A stretch of DNA of 64,000 bases from Nostoc linckia NIES-25 (GTDB lineage: Bacteria > Cyanobacteriota > Cyanobacteriia > Cyanobacteriales > Nostocaceae). The translations under genes and the position numbers were made by a program. Under the pieces are notes generated by a model. That model was not told the origin of the DNA, did not search any database, and saw only the letters and a list, made by a program, of their open reading frames with translations. Positions 26,490 to 36,640 of the stretch are shown piece by piece; the stretch's first letter is position 1; every line of letters starts with the position of its first letter. Where the stretch lies: the NCBI RefSeq assembly GCF_002368035.1, contig NZ_AP018222.1, positions 248,001 to 312,000 of the forward strand. The letters are read 5' to 3'.

Positions 26490-26978
26490 TTACCCTTTAC
26501 CTCTTGGTTGACCATCTGTTGTGGCAATTTCGCCTGCTTCCATCAGCATTTTGAAGTGGCGTAAATCTTCTGTCAGGTTATGTTTTGGGTCTTCACCGAA
26601 GAGTTTGGCAATTGCATTTCCAATCGCACCACCAGGCGGGTTAAATTCCCTAACTACCTTGACCTCAGTACCGCGATTACCTGGCGCTGGCTTAAACTGA
26701 ACTACACCTGAGTTTTCAATTTCTGCACTTTGAACTGAAGCCCAGGAAATTATTTCGTTTTCTTTGTCTTCAACGATGACTGCATCCCACTCTAAGGTTC
26801 TATCCAAGAGTCCTTCAACAATCCAGTGGGTTTTCTTCTCGTCGTACACCTTTACTTCTTTGAGATGCTTGATGAAGCGCGGTAAATTCTCAAAGTTACG
26901 CCAAAATCGGTAAAGTTCTTCTGCTGGTTTGTTAATCGTTACAGTCTTTTCAACTTTGACTTTTTGGTTCGCCATCAT
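26490..26978 (-). CDS. SRPBCC-fold (cyclase/dehydrase-type) protein
   Basis: 162 residues forming a START/SRPBCC-type ligand-binding fold. The start MMANQKVKVEKTVTINKPAEELYRFWRNFENLPRF (shown in parts) is typical: KTVTINKPAEELYRFWRNF with a W-R-x-F-E-N-x-P motif. The pattern NLPRFIKHLKEVKVYD and the Arg/Trp-containing core fit the polyketide-cyclase/dehydrase-like group found next to aldehyde dehydrogenases. AAGAGG stands just before the ATG pair. It likely carries or senses a hydrophobic compound; no catalytic residue can be stated. Confidence 0.85.
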   Translation of the reverse strand: MMANQKVKVEKTVTINKPAEELYRFWRNFENLPRFIKHLKEVKVYDEKKTHWIVEGLLDRTLEWDAVIVEDKENEIISWASVQSAEIENSGVVQFKPAPGNRGTEVKVVREFNPPGGAIGNAIAKLFGEDPKHNLTEDLRHFKMLMEAGEIATTDGQPRGKG

Positions 26979-27540
26979 TACCTCTTGTACTTGCTAGTTA
27001 TATATTTTTTGGTTGTTTTATATAAAAGTTTGAACAAATTTGTCTATATATTTTTTAAACTTTTATTTGGAAATTAATTGTCTTTCAATAGACTTAGTTT
27101 TTTCAATATTTTACTACTGCAAAAGTAGTAATTATATTTTTTTTGCTTACCCAAATTTTCCCTACTCCAACGTTTCCTAAAGCTTGAGGCGGGCAACTTA
27201 AAGTAAGTATTTTTTTCGGACTTTAACAGCGCGATCGCTCCAATCTACTAAAACTAATTTCAGCAAATCGGAATTGATAAATAGTCTACCTACAGAAGTG
27301 AAAGATCTCCTCAATCGCAGGGTATGATGTCTGAAATGTATTCTGCTTGTTAATTTTGCTCTTTATTAGTAGCCTAAAACTATCAATAATCAACCTTTAG
27401 GGTGATTTAGTAATTTAAAATAAGGTGAAAATAGTTATTTTAGATTTTCATTGTCTACAGCGATGTCTGACACCAGCTTGCCTAATACGGGGGAAATTAA
27501 GGGTGCGATCGCAAGACAATAAAATTTCCGGCTGATTCTA
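26979..27540. other. AT-rich intergenic region
   Basis: 562 bp with no recognised gene. Around 27238-27327 a 30-codon plus-strand frame ending TGA (KTNFSKSELINSLPTEVK) might be a fragment of a lost gene, but this is weak. Several HIP1 sites are present. Confidence 0.35.
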
Positions 27541-28202
27541 AGCTCGACTTTATCCATTTTTGATTCAATCAAGCAGCGTAAACAGCAATATCTCTCAAAC
27601 GCTCAAATAAAAGACGAGGGACTTTTATCATTTGAGTGGTTTCGGAAGATGTGGAAAAAGTGCTAGCCCATAAAAATCGTCTAACTAAAGCCAGTGCATC
27701 CGAAAAAGTAGGCAAAACTTTGGAGTACCAGATTGTTTGCTGAATTGTCCAAGAAAAATTAGCTTGTAAATGGTCTGCCAAAATCACGACCAAGGAAAAT
27801 AATCCCAGCAATGTAGGTGTTGTACGAGCAATTGACTGGTCTGACCAAAGACAAAGTTGAGTTTCCATTCCTAGATGTTTCCTCACTTCTTCAAAAGTTA
27901 CTTCAATCTGCCAGCGACGTACAAACCACTCCAAGATTTGTTTAGGAGAATATTCTTGAAAAGTAGATAACAAAGCCTGTGATTCAAATTTACCCAGAGA
28001 GTCACGTACTAATACCCAACGAATAGGAACCACAGGTAAACCTGTGTGATACCAAACCGCAGTTCCAGTCTCAGTCTATTGCGCGAGTCACCAGTATTCA
28101 CCAAGACTGTATTTAAATGTTATGTATGCAGCAAAACCCGCATTTTTTAGCGATCGCCTATCCTTGTGATGACCCGAAGCTAAAAATGGATAAAGTCGAG
28201 CT
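27541..28202. mobile_element. Internally deleted IS701-like insertion sequence
   Basis: A 662-bp element with perfect 21-bp terminal inverted repeats (27541-27561 and 28182-28202; core CTCGACTTTATCCATTTTT). Between them only the C-terminal part of a transposase remains, so it is too short for an autonomous copy. No clear target duplication could be read because the flanks extend the palindrome (CTAAG on both sides). Confidence 0.8.
27569..28075 (-). pseudogene. C-terminal fragment of IS701/IS4-type transposase
   Basis: The frame from the TAG at 28076-28078 down to 27569 starts TETGTAVWYHTGLPVVPIRW and continues about 165 residues to the natural C-terminus. It holds the IS4-superfamily RWQIEVTFEEVRKHLG motif (the Y/W-2-R-3-E-6-K signature with the catalytic Glu). 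The DDE aspartates and the N-terminal domain are missing. It lies inside the IS with 21-bp ends and cannot be active on its own; it could be mobilised by a full copy elsewhere. Confidence 0.85.
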
Positions 28203-28231
28203 AAGAGGATGTTTTAAAAGTCCTCTGTCGG

Positions 28232-28502
28232 TATAGGACTCATATTTGATTTTTGAAATATATGTAGGGGAGCCAGCCGCATGGGCGGGTTTCCCGACTT
28301 GAGCGGACTGGCGTTGCGTTAGCCTTTGGCGTAACGCACTGGTTAATGATTTAGGTGCGTTAGGCTACGCCATAACACAACGCCAGTTGCTACAACGGAT
28401 AGCGAAGCGGTAGCGAGTCATCGAGCGTCGGGAACCTCCGCAACGCACTGGCTCCCCTACAGATACTGAGATTTTTTCACCAAATCAAATCGGACTCCTA
28501 TA
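28232..28502. repeat. Long fold-back repeat
   Basis: Outer ends TATAGGACTC and GGACTCCTATA are inverted, and inner arms GTAGGGGAGCCAG (28264-28276) and CTGGCTCCCCTAC (28448-28460) are perfectly complementary. The interior has GCGTTAGCC/GGCTACGCC units typical of Nostoc repeats. Non-coding. A CCCCCCTTTTTAAGGGGGG hairpin follows at 28563-28581. Confidence 0.65.
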
Positions 28503-28660
28503 TTAAAAAGTTCTAGTTCCGTCATTATCCTCCTTAAAAAGGAGGACTTTGATTCCGGTTCCCCCCTTTTTAAGGGGGGTTAGGGGGGATCGATAAGTGC
28601 CTAAAATCACAGCCAAATACTTTTAAAACAACCTTTAAATAAAAAATCCAAAATCCAAAA

Positions 28661-29020
28661 TTACTGCGTTTTTGTAATTTGCCGAAGAAAGTTTATATTC
28701 AAATCTAGTTTATTACCTAGCCATAGGGCGCGATCGGTGTGGTCTGTCAAATCATCGCCTGTTTCAGGATGAACGAGAATATCCAAACCTTGACGATTTA
28801 GCATTAACCAGGGGACGACTTTATCAAACTGATTTGGTAAGAAAGCAACTTGATACATTCCTTTTGGGTGAGGGCCGATAGGCTGGTCAAACCAGCGTCC
28901 AAGCTTTACGTGAAATCTAGCGCCCAATCCTTCACGCACGCGGGCGGCGACATCACGAGTTGGGGTATCAAAGTAGACATGAGCGTGAAAACCAACGATC
29001 TCTGTAGTATCTTGTTCCAT
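28661..29020 (-). CDS. DOPA 4,5-dioxygenase family protein
   Basis: 119 residues (start ATG 29020; the frame can extend to a GTG at 29035). The family pattern is clear: GFHAHVYFDTPTRD near the N-terminus, GPHPKGMYQVAF in the middle and HPETGDDLTDHTDRALWLG near the end, with the conserved His residues of the metal site. Fungal-type DOPA dioxygenases open the ring of L-DOPA to give betalamic acid or muscaflavin precursors, and cyanobacterial members exist. The gene is alone, flanked by repeats, so its physiological substrate is unknown. Confidence 0.88.
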   Translation of the reverse strand: MEQDTTEIVGFHAHVYFDTPTRDVAARVREGLGARFHVKLGRWFDQPIGPHPKGMYQVAFLPNQFDKVVPWLMLNRQGLDILVHPETGDDLTDHTDRALWLGNKLDLNINFLRQITKTQ

Positions 29021-29402
29021 TGTTTTTAGATCCACTTTCTGCCTTAAAATCTAATTTTTTTGTCACTCCAAAAGCGTTGCCGTTGTCCCAATTTTACCTA
29101 GTAGGCGCGGCTAGCAATCGCTTCCATAATAATTATTTCTAAAAATATTTGTAACACACCAATAAGTTGTAAAGGCGTACAACGTTTCACACGAAAAAAG
29201 AAAATAAATAAGTCTTGATTTCTCGTTTTGTGTCCAGGTTTTTTCCCTCTCTCCAAACCTCTCCCCCACGGAGGGAGAGGCTTTGAAACCCGTTTTAGTT
29301 TTTCTCTGCTTGTATGAAACCACCCTGCCTAAGAGCAAGCGGGGTGGCGTTGTTCGGGTTTATTAAGTAATTAACCGCACATGATATTACATAATTTAAT
29401 AC

Positions 29403-29939
29403 TTAGTTAACGCTTGAAGCACTTGTAGTTTCTTTAACAAGTTCATCTTTTTTAGCGGTAACGGTAAGATGTACAATGTGTACTGAACAAGGAGCATGGT
29501 GAAGAACGTAGTTGCTCACACTACCCAAAAAGAATTCGGTCAGCCCAGAACGACCGCGACGCCCCATCACAATTAAGTCGGCGTCATAACTACGTGCTAA
29601 GTCACAAATAAGGCGACCGGGATTCCCAAGATTTTGTGTAAATTCCGTAGTAATGCCTGCTGTATTAGCTTGGGCACAGAAAGATTGTAACATTTGGATA
29701 CCTTGAGTTTTAAAGGTCTCCCACTGCTTTTGGTATAACTCGAAGTTTTGACTGTTTAATCCCGGATAGTAGTCAAAATTAGATACCATAGGTACATAAG
29801 GGCTACCTTCTTCTTCTGGTGATAGGACATGCAGTAGCATTAAGCTAGCTTGTGTTAACTGTGCTAAAGTTAACGCTTGGTCAAAAACCTTGTGACCTAC
29901 TTCCGACCGATCTAATGCAACTAAAATCTTTTTAAACAT
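29403..29939 (-). CDS. Universal stress protein (UspA family)
   Basis: 178 residues with the Rossmann-like UspA fold. The N-terminus MFKKILVALDRSEVGHKVF and the C-terminal nucleotide-binding motif GRRGRSGLTEFFLGSVSNYV (G-2x-G-9x-G-S/T) show the ATP-binding class. A 40-residue insert (PYVPMVSNFDYYPGLNSQNF) is typical of cyanobacterial members. A Ser/Thr-rich tail (KETTSASSVN) follows. It probably helps under stress or energy limitation. Not obviously co-transcribed with a neighbour. Confidence 0.95.
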   Translation of the reverse strand: MFKKILVALDRSEVGHKVFDQALTLAQLTQASLMLLHVLSPEEEGSPYVPMVSNFDYYPGLNSQNFELYQKQWETFKTQGIQMLQSFCAQANTAGITTEFTQNLGNPGRLICDLARSYDADLIVMGRRGRSGLTEFFLGSVSNYVLHHAPCSVHIVHLTVTAKKDELVKETTSASSVN

Positions 29940-30340
29940 ATATACCCCCAGTTCTATTGGTAATTAATTGGCCTTTACGATTTGGGATTTGCAGATGCTG
30001 GATTGTTATAAATGAGCAACCTATCTGCTATGTTTGCTGACATTTTGAAGTATTTTGAATAACAGTGCAGTGCTAACACTACAAGAATTGCAGTGAAACA
30101 ACCGATGCGGAGTGTCAGTTTCGTAACTTGTGAATTTTAAATTCCTGAAACTTTTTAGTTTGATAGTTATATTTATAGCAAAAGAATTTGACGTAGTTGT
30201 GAAGAAAACAAATGCATTTAACATTTAATCTTTCTTCAAACAGCCCCACCCTTAAATTGAGTTTGGGACTAAGGCATATTTATTTAGAGGCTAAAAAACC
30301 TGCTTTACAAAAGTTAATCAATTGCTAATAGTTTTTCACT

Positions 30341-30523
30341 AGGACTTACGCAAAATATTTGTCAAACTCTCATTTCTCCGTGACGCGCCAGTTGCTTCTC
30401 TACGAGACGCTTCGCGAACAAGTCTCTTAACCGCAAGGGCGCACTGGCTTCTCTGCGCCTCTGTGGTAGCATGCGGCAAGCCGCTCCGCGTCTACGATTT
30501 TCCGTTAGCTGCGCGTAAGTCCT
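30341..30523. mobile_element. MITE-like element, long version of the AGGACTTACGC family
   Basis: Ends AGGACTTACGC (30341-30351) and GCGTAAGTCCT (30513-30523) are perfect inverted repeats, identical to the ends of the 15853 and 54023 elements. The 183-bp interior is different from the 98-bp copy and contains GCGGCAAGCCGCTCCGCGTCTA, a unit shared in part with the 54023 copy (read as shorter pieces). Confidence 0.75.
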
Positions 30524-30910
30524 GTTCACTTTAAACTTGTAGGACTAGGGCGTGTTTTCAAACTCGTTGTATCCTAAAAAAGATGCGATCGCTTTGTGAT
30601 AATGATGAACCGAGGAGACTTAAGTAACGAAAGCTGGGCGAGGTTGTCCACGTTTGTTGTATCACGCAGAGGCGCAGAGGCGCAGAGAAGAGAACGCAAA
30701 GTAAGGACTTTTGCAAGAAGTCTAATAATCGAAGCTTGATTCTGAAACTTTGATTGAGCGAGGCTTTGAACCTCTATTTTTTAACAGTAACTAAAATTTG
30801 TAGCCAAGCCTGGAATTAAAGCCCTGAAAGCCTTTGGGCAATTAGGTTCTCCCAAAGTGACAAAACAGGGCTAACCATCAGGAAGAATTAAGTAGGTCAA
30901 CTTAATTAAA

Positions 30911-31031
30911 CATAAAACGTAGGGTGCGTTGTCGCAAAGCGCAACGCACCTCAGTTGATGTAGAGTCTATGGAGGTGCGTTAGCCTACGGCATAACACGC
31001 CCTACATTTATATACATTTACGTCTTACGTT
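30911..31031. repeat. GGTGCGTT/AACGCACC fold-back repeat
   Basis: GTAGGGTGCGTT and AACGCACC pair, and the outer parts ACGTAGGG and CCCTACATTT with ACGTTTT complete a loose fold-back. Similar sequence lies at 43.96-44.06 kb and in part at 53.93 kb. Non-coding; placed just after the tandem kinase gene (minus strand), where it may act as a 3' structure. Confidence 0.6.
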
Positions 31032-31074
31032 TTTTTAGGTTGAGCTACTTATTAGGGATGTAAAATTTGAAAGC

Positions 31075-34000
31075 TCAGACTGGAATTTCAATAATAAATT
31101 CTGTACCTTCGCCCAAAATAGAGTAACAACTCAACTTGCCGCCATGAGTTTCTTCCACAATCTGTCGAGCGATCGCCAGTCCCAATCCCGTTCCTTTTCC
31201 TACAGCTTTGGTAGTAAATAGATGGTCAAATATTTTCTGTTTTACGGATTCACTCATTCCCTTGCCGTTATCAGCAATTGAGATTTTTATAGATTTATCT
31301 TCAATCAATGTTGTAATTTTAATGCGGTTAGGGTTGGTTTGGATTTCTGCAAAACTTTTACCAATATTTGACTCTTCAAAAATATCAATAGCATTGGCAA
31401 GAATATTCATAAATACCTGATTTAATTGTCCGGGAAAACATTCTATTTGGGGTAAATCTCCATACTCAGCGATAACTTCAATAGCCGGACGTTGTTCGTT
31501 AGCTTTTAGGCGATGTTTGAGAATGAGAATTGTACTATCAATACCGTGATGAATATTAAACTGGACTTTATAATCTTTATCTGCACGAGAAAAAGTACGG
31601 AGACTAGTGCTAATATTCTTGAGGCGATCGCACGCGATAGTCATGGAATCAATTATTTTAGGTAAGTCTTCTAAGGTATACTCTAAATCTATGTCTTCGG
31701 CATGGTCGTTGATTTCATCTCCTGGTGCGGGGAAACTTTGCTCGTATAGTTTTAAGTGTTCGATCAGATCGTTAATACTAGGTTTAGCTTGTTTGAGGCT
31801 AGCAGCGATAAAACCAAGGGGATTATTCATTTCGTGCGCTACCCCAGCCACTAAATTACCTAGTGCAGACATCTTTTCACTTTGGATTATCTGTAATTGG
31901 GCTTGTTGTAAATCAATTAGTGCTTTCCCGGCTTGTTGATAGAGTTGGGCATTTTCCAATGAGATGGCGGCTTGGGCGCACAGCAAATTGAGTACTTTAA
32001 CGCGATCGTGAGTAAATGCTCCAGCCGCGATATTGTTTTCTAGGTACAATACGCCGAGCAATTTTCCTTGATTTAATATCGGACTGCATAAAATACTTTT
32101 AGGTTGCTGTTGCTGAATATAGGGGTCATTAATTAATTGCAAATGTTCGTTAGCATCCACAATTACTACTGGTTCTAAAGTGCGTTTGACAGCGTTAATT
32201 AAGCCAATTGGTAGATCCTTCGACTCTTCAACAAGCTCTGAGTTGAGCAACATTGAAGAAAATTTGACTTTTGTATTTTCCTTGCCTTCAATAGCACTAA
32301 CATTCAGTTCGGCTGATGCCCTAATCAATAAATTGTCTGACTCTACCAACATTAATACGCACTTATCTGCTCCAGCATTTTCAATTGCGATATGCAGCAA
32401 TGATGACAGCAGTTTTTCAAGTTCAATTTCGCTGGAGATAGTTTGAGAAGCTTTGAGAATAGTACCTAAATCTAAAGCTGAAGAAACACTGCTACTGTTG
32501 GAAGTATAGGAAGTGATGGCGGTATTATTCCCCAAAGTAAAGAGTGTTTGGTTAGTTGAGAAAGAAGAAGCCTGCTGGATAATAGGAGCTAGTAATGAGG
32601 CATAACGTTTTTCAATTTCAACAACTTTAGCTTTTGCTCCCCAACGAGCATAACAGTAATATGCTTGCTGGATATATACTTGAGCCACCTTTTCTTTACC
32701 CCAGTCGAAGTAAAATTGAGCGCAAAGTTCATTGCTTAGTGCTTCTTCTTGGATGTAGCCGTTGGTATGAGCTAGAGAGATGGCGCGATCGTAATTTTCA
32801 ATTGCTTCGATTTTATTGCCCAACACTCGTTGTTTTTCTGCCTCAACTAAATGCCATTTATGCAGATGATTCATAGGAGCAGATTGCGCCCATTGGTGCA
32901 GAGACTTTTGATGCATTTCCACTTGGGCGAGAATTTCGGCTCTTTCAATTTCTGGCAGAGTGCGAGATACTGCCAAGTACGTCAGAGTTGTATAGAAAGA
33001 GAAAATCGGTATAAAAATTAATCCTGATACTGCCAGTAAATACTGCTTACCTTCGTCAATATATTCTATTGCGGCTTTGTAATTACCAAAAGAATAAGCC
33101 AGCAACAGTTTGTAGGTATAAAGCTCGGCAATCACCGTCAGTTCGTTAGCTTGGCGGTGCTTGGGCAACATTGCAGTTTCATCATAGATATTGCCACTCA
33201 AACAATCCGGCTGAATTCGGGGTTCCCTGAAGTTTTCTGCCGCCTGCCGCATTAAGCTTACATAAGTTTGGGCAGAATGTTGCTTGGCGTTAGTTAAGGC
33301 AGCATTGTAAGAGGCTATATCTAGTTCTAAACTGCTGAGTTCCGTACCACTCCAAAAGCCTGCATAACTATAACAGCAGACATTGTAACCAGCGTGTAAA
33401 AAATCGCCAGTTTCCATACCAGACGCAAAACCATTTTTTAGCGTCGGGATAGTCGCCAAAAAGCTTTCTTGACGATGTTGAATAAAACCACCAAACAAAA
33501 TTAAAATTGTTGATTTTAATTCCGGCAGATTGAAACGCTCTAGTAAATGCAATGCCAACTGTCCAAAGCTATAGCCTGTCTCAACTTCTCCTAAAAAGGC
33601 ACACAGCACCATACCGTGAAGCACATACCCTACTGTAGAGGCGGGCGCATTACCAAACTGTAGAGATAGACTGACCATTGTAGAGCTAATTAATGGCAAT
33701 AAACCAGGCATTCCTTGAAAAACCGGAGCAAACAACATTCCTAACAGTTGCATGGCTGCTTGCGCTTGCAGATCGCTCATTACTGGTAGGTCAATTAATT
33801 CTTCAATTCGTTTACCTGCCAGTTGACTGGCGAGAATTTGTAAAGCTTTACCAATCTCAGCATCATTTGGCTCGATAGGTAGTGCCACTCCCAATTGTAA
33901 GAGTGCATCTCTACCCACTGCGATCGCTTCTAAATGTCTGGTTTGGGCTGTCTGGGCAGCAATTTGAATTTCGTAAATTTTTACTTTATCTAAAATACTC

Positions 34001-36498
34001 TCGGCTGATTGCAACACCTCTTGCGCTATTTTTTCCATCCCATCAAAGTCAGCATTTAGATAGCTAGCTTCGGCGGCGGCTACATAAAGATTTAAAGTTA
34101 ATTCATATTGTTCTTGCCAGCATTTGGTTATCAGTAGTTCTATCCCGGTCTGAAAATAGGCTCTGGCCGCGGTGTATGCAGTAGAATTTTTAGCCTTTTT
34201 CCCTGCTGCTAAGTTAAGTTGAGCCAAGGTTTCTCGCTCTTGCGATTCGGTAATTAACTCTTGTCCTAGATTTAAATGCCCAACAATATCAAACAGTTTT
34301 TCTTCTTTTTCTGTCAAGGAATAATTTTGCAACAGCAATTGTCCAATTTGGAGATGAGTTGCTTGTTTTTGGCGATCGGGAATTAGAGAATAAGCAGCTT
34401 GTTGAACTCGATCGTGTAGAAATTTATATTTAGCTAGTTGTTTACCGAGATTTTCATTTGACTGAGCTACCGTATCAGGAGCTTCTCCTTGATAAAATTT
34501 ATAAACATCACTAATCGGTAAAATTAAACCTTCTTGCAAAGCTTTCCATAAACTAGCTGCCGTTTCAATTTCTGTTTCTTCCAAAACAATTGCCAAAGTT
34601 GATAAGTCAAATTGATTGCCAATACAAGCGGCTAATTGCAACGCTCTTTGAGTTGATTGAGGCAGTCGTTGTAATTGAGCTACCATAAACTTCACAACAT
34701 CATCTGTAATTCCTTGATGATTTGTTTGTGTAATGTTGTATGACCAATACCCTAACTCCAAGTTAAATTTAATTAATTCATCTTGGTGCAATGCTTTAAG
34801 AAACTGTATAGCAAAAAAAGGATTACCTTCAGTTTCTTGATATACCTGTAGAGCCAGAGGTAATGCCGAATTTTCTGGACATTTGAGTGTATCGCTAACT
34901 AATTGCTCAACTTCACCTTGACCTAGTGGTGCTAAAGTAATTGTATTAATCGTGGCTTTTGTTGTTTGAATATCATTCAAAGTCAACACTAAGGGGTGCG
35001 ATAGAGAAACTTCGTTATCGCGATAAGCTCCAATTAATAGAAGATGTTTTGTATCAGCCATTAATAACTGCATCAACATCAGTGATGCCGAATCTGCCCA
35101 TTGCAAATCATCTAAAAATACTACTAATGGATGTTCGGCACTAGTAAAAACTTGGGTAAATTTTTGGAATAATAAATTAAAGCGATTTTGTGCCGCCATT
35201 CCTGATAATTCTGGCACAGGCGGTTGTTGACCAATAATTTTTGAAAGTTCTGGAATAACTTCAATAATGACCTGTCCGTTTTCGCCAACTGCTGCTAATA
35301 TCTTGTTTTTCCATTGCTGAAGTTGGAGATTGTTTTCTGTTAATAATTGCCCGATTAAATCTCGGAATGCTTGAACAAAAGCACTCAAGGGTATATTACG
35401 TTGAAATTGGTCGTATTTGCCTTTGATAAAATAGCCGCGTTGCCGCACAATTGGTTTATGCACTTCGTTGACTACTGCTGTTTTTCCAATTCCGGAAAAA
35501 CCTGCCACTAACACAATTTCTGTTGCACCAAGGCTAACTCTTTCAAAGGCTTGTAGAAGGGTTTCTATTTCTACTTCTCGACCATAAAGTTTATCAGAGA
35601 TAATAAAGCGATCGCACGCATCTCGTTGAGCAATAGGAAAACTCTTAATTTCGCCTGTTGATTCGAGTTGATTTAAACAATTTTCTAAATCTAACTTCAG
35701 TCCTAATGCACTTTGATAGCGGTCTTCAACATTTTTTGCCATCAACTTCATTACAATATCTGAAAGTACCTTGGGAATTTCTTTCTTCTTTTCCAAAGGT
35801 GTAGGCATTTTAGCAATATGGCAATGCACCAACTCCATCGGGTCATTTGATTGGAAGGGTAATTCACCAGTGAGTAATTCGTAAAAAGTAACACCCAAAG
35901 AATAAAAGTCACTGCGGTAGTCAACTCCCCGGTTCATTCTTCCGGTTTGTTCTGGAGAAATATAAGCTAGCGTTCCTTCCAGTACGTTAGGATTAACGAG
36001 AGTTTGAGTTTCTCGTGGTAGCAAAGATGCAATACTAAAGTCTATTAATTTAATTTGTTGAGTTTCTGGATTAATTAATATATTGCTTGGTTTAATATCT
36101 TTATGAATAATCCGTTGATGATAGAGGATTTCTAAAGTGTTACACATAGCGATCGCTAGTTGTAAAAATTCCCCCATAGATAGTGCGGCTTTTCTTTGAC
36201 AAATCCATTGTTTCAGAGAAATTCCGCCAAAGTCTTCCATTATCAACCCATAACCATTTTGGTAAGCTTCTAGGCTGTAGGTTTGAATAATTAAGGGTGA
36301 GTTAAGATTTTTAGCAATTGTATATTGATTGCGAAACTGTACCAGTTCGTTGAAGCTGGGATAAGGATTTTTCAGCAGTTTGATTGCCACAGCTAATGAG
36401 TCTGCCTTTCGATATCCCCGATAAACTAAAGTTCTTGAACCATTGTAGAGTTCTTCTGTGAGGCTATATTCAGGAATCTTGATAAGAGTACCGATCAT
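31075..36498 (-). CDS. Serine/threonine-histidine tandem kinase (HstK type)
   Basis: 1807-residue signalling protein. Domain order: N-terminal Ser/Thr kinase (residues 10-275; VAIKLLK lysine, HKDIKPSNIL catalytic loop, DFS in place of DFG, GTLAYISPEQTGR activation segment); an AAA-type ATPase from about 300 with the P-loop GFSGIGKT and a long helical repeat region; a GAF domain near 1390-1530; then a histidine kinase with His1555 in VAHEMNNPLGF and an HATPase domain (ADNGKGMS, GKGTGLGLA). This architecture is characteristic of filamentous cyanobacteria. An IS lies 110 bp upstream of the start and may change its promoter. Input signal and partner regulator unknown. Confidence 0.93.
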   Translation of the reverse strand: MIGTLIKIPEYSLTEELYNGSRTLVYRGYRKADSLAVAIKLLKNPYPSFNELVQFRNQYTIAKNLNSPLIIQTYSLEAYQNGYGLIMEDFGGISLKQWICQRKAALSMGEFLQLAIAMCNTLEILYHQRIIHKDIKPSNILINPETQQIKLIDFSIASLLPRETQTLVNPNVLEGTLAYISPEQTGRMNRGVDYRSDFYSLGVTFYELLTGELPFQSNDPMELVHCHIAKMPTPLEKKKEIPKVLSDIVMKLMAKNVEDRYQSALGLKLDLENCLNQLESTGEIKSFPIAQRDACDRFIISDKLYGREVEIETLLQAFERVSLGATEIVLVAGFSGIGKTAVVNEVHKPIVRQRGYFIKGKYDQFQRNIPLSAFVQAFRDLIGQLLTENNLQLQQWKNKILAAVGENGQVIIEVIPELSKIIGQQPPVPELSGMAAQNRFNLLFQKFTQVFTSAEHPLVVFLDDLQWADSASLMLMQLLMADTKHLLLIGAYRDNEVSLSHPLVLTLNDIQTTKATINTITLAPLGQGEVEQLVSDTLKCPENSALPLALQVYQETEGNPFFAIQFLKALHQDELIKFNLELGYWSYNITQTNHQGITDDVVKFMVAQLQRLPQSTQRALQLAACIGNQFDLSTLAIVLEETEIETAASLWKALQEGLILPISDVYKFYQGEAPDTVAQSNENLGKQLAKYKFLHDRVQQAAYSLIPDRQKQATHLQIGQLLLQNYSLTEKEEKLFDIVGHLNLGQELITESQERETLAQLNLAAGKKAKNSTAYTAARAYFQTGIELLITKCWQEQYELTLNLYVAAAEASYLNADFDGMEKIAQEVLQSAESILDKVKIYEIQIAAQTAQTRHLEAIAVGRDALLQLGVALPIEPNDAEIGKALQILASQLAGKRIEELIDLPVMSDLQAQAAMQLLGMLFAPVFQGMPGLLPLISSTMVSLSLQFGNAPASTVGYVLHGMVLCAFLGEVETGYSFGQLALHLLERFNLPELKSTILILFGGFIQHRQESFLATIPTLKNGFASGMETGDFLHAGYNVCCYSYAGFWSGTELSSLELDIASYNAALTNAKQHSAQTYVSLMRQAAENFREPRIQPDCLSGNIYDETAMLPKHRQANELTVIAELYTYKLLLAYSFGNYKAAIEYIDEGKQYLLAVSGLIFIPIFSFYTTLTYLAVSRTLPEIERAEILAQVEMHQKSLHQWAQSAPMNHLHKWHLVEAEKQRVLGNKIEAIENYDRAISLAHTNGYIQEEALSNELCAQFYFDWGKEKVAQVYIQQAYYCYARWGAKAKVVEIEKRYASLLAPIIQQASSFSTNQTLFTLGNNTAITSYTSNSSSVSSALDLGTILKASQTISSEIELEKLLSSLLHIAIENAGADKCVLMLVESDNLLIRASAELNVSAIEGKENTKVKFSSMLLNSELVEESKDLPIGLINAVKRTLEPVVIVDANEHLQLINDPYIQQQQPKSILCSPILNQGKLLGVLYLENNIAAGAFTHDRVKVLNLLCAQAAISLENAQLYQQAGKALIDLQQAQLQIIQSEKMSALGNLVAGVAHEMNNPLGFIAASLKQAKPSINDLIEHLKLYEQSFPAPGDEINDHAEDIDLEYTLEDLPKIIDSMTIACDRLKNISTSLRTFSRADKDYKVQFNIHHGIDSTILILKHRLKANEQRPAIEVIAEYGDLPQIECFPGQLNQVFMNILANAIDIFEESNIGKSFAEIQTNPNRIKITTLIEDKSIKISIADNGKGMSESVKQKIFDHLFTTKAVGKGTGLGLAIARQIVEETHGGKLSCYSILGEGTEFIIEIPV

Positions 36499-36640
36499 AC
36501 TGACTACTTTTTTATGATTTCTAGGGTTAGTATTCCCAAATCACTAACACTTTTATAGTGAAATGTTACAAATTTGAGCTTGTTTAGCACTACTTAAAGT
36601 AGAACTTAGGGACTTCCAAAAAATAAAACATCCCATCGAA

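Larger units (their letters stand above)
29940..31074. other. 1.1-kb repeat-rich intergenic region
   Basis: No gene is supported. It holds the MITE-like element at 30341-30523, a CGCAGAGGCGCAGAGGCGCAG tract near 30665, a TGCAAGAAGTCTA end motif near 30712, and the AACGCACC repeat at 30911-31031. These fill most of the stretch; the rest is AT-rich sequence with no recognised signal. Confidence 0.6.

Noticed and set aside
29111..29338. 75-residue minus-strand frame
   Set aside because: Includes a CTCTCCCCCACGGAGGGAGAG-type repeat hairpin and shows no protein-like pattern.
30021..30224. 67-residue minus-strand frame
   Set aside because: Cys/Phe/Ser-rich AT-derived sequence without a motif; inside a gap otherwise full of repeats.
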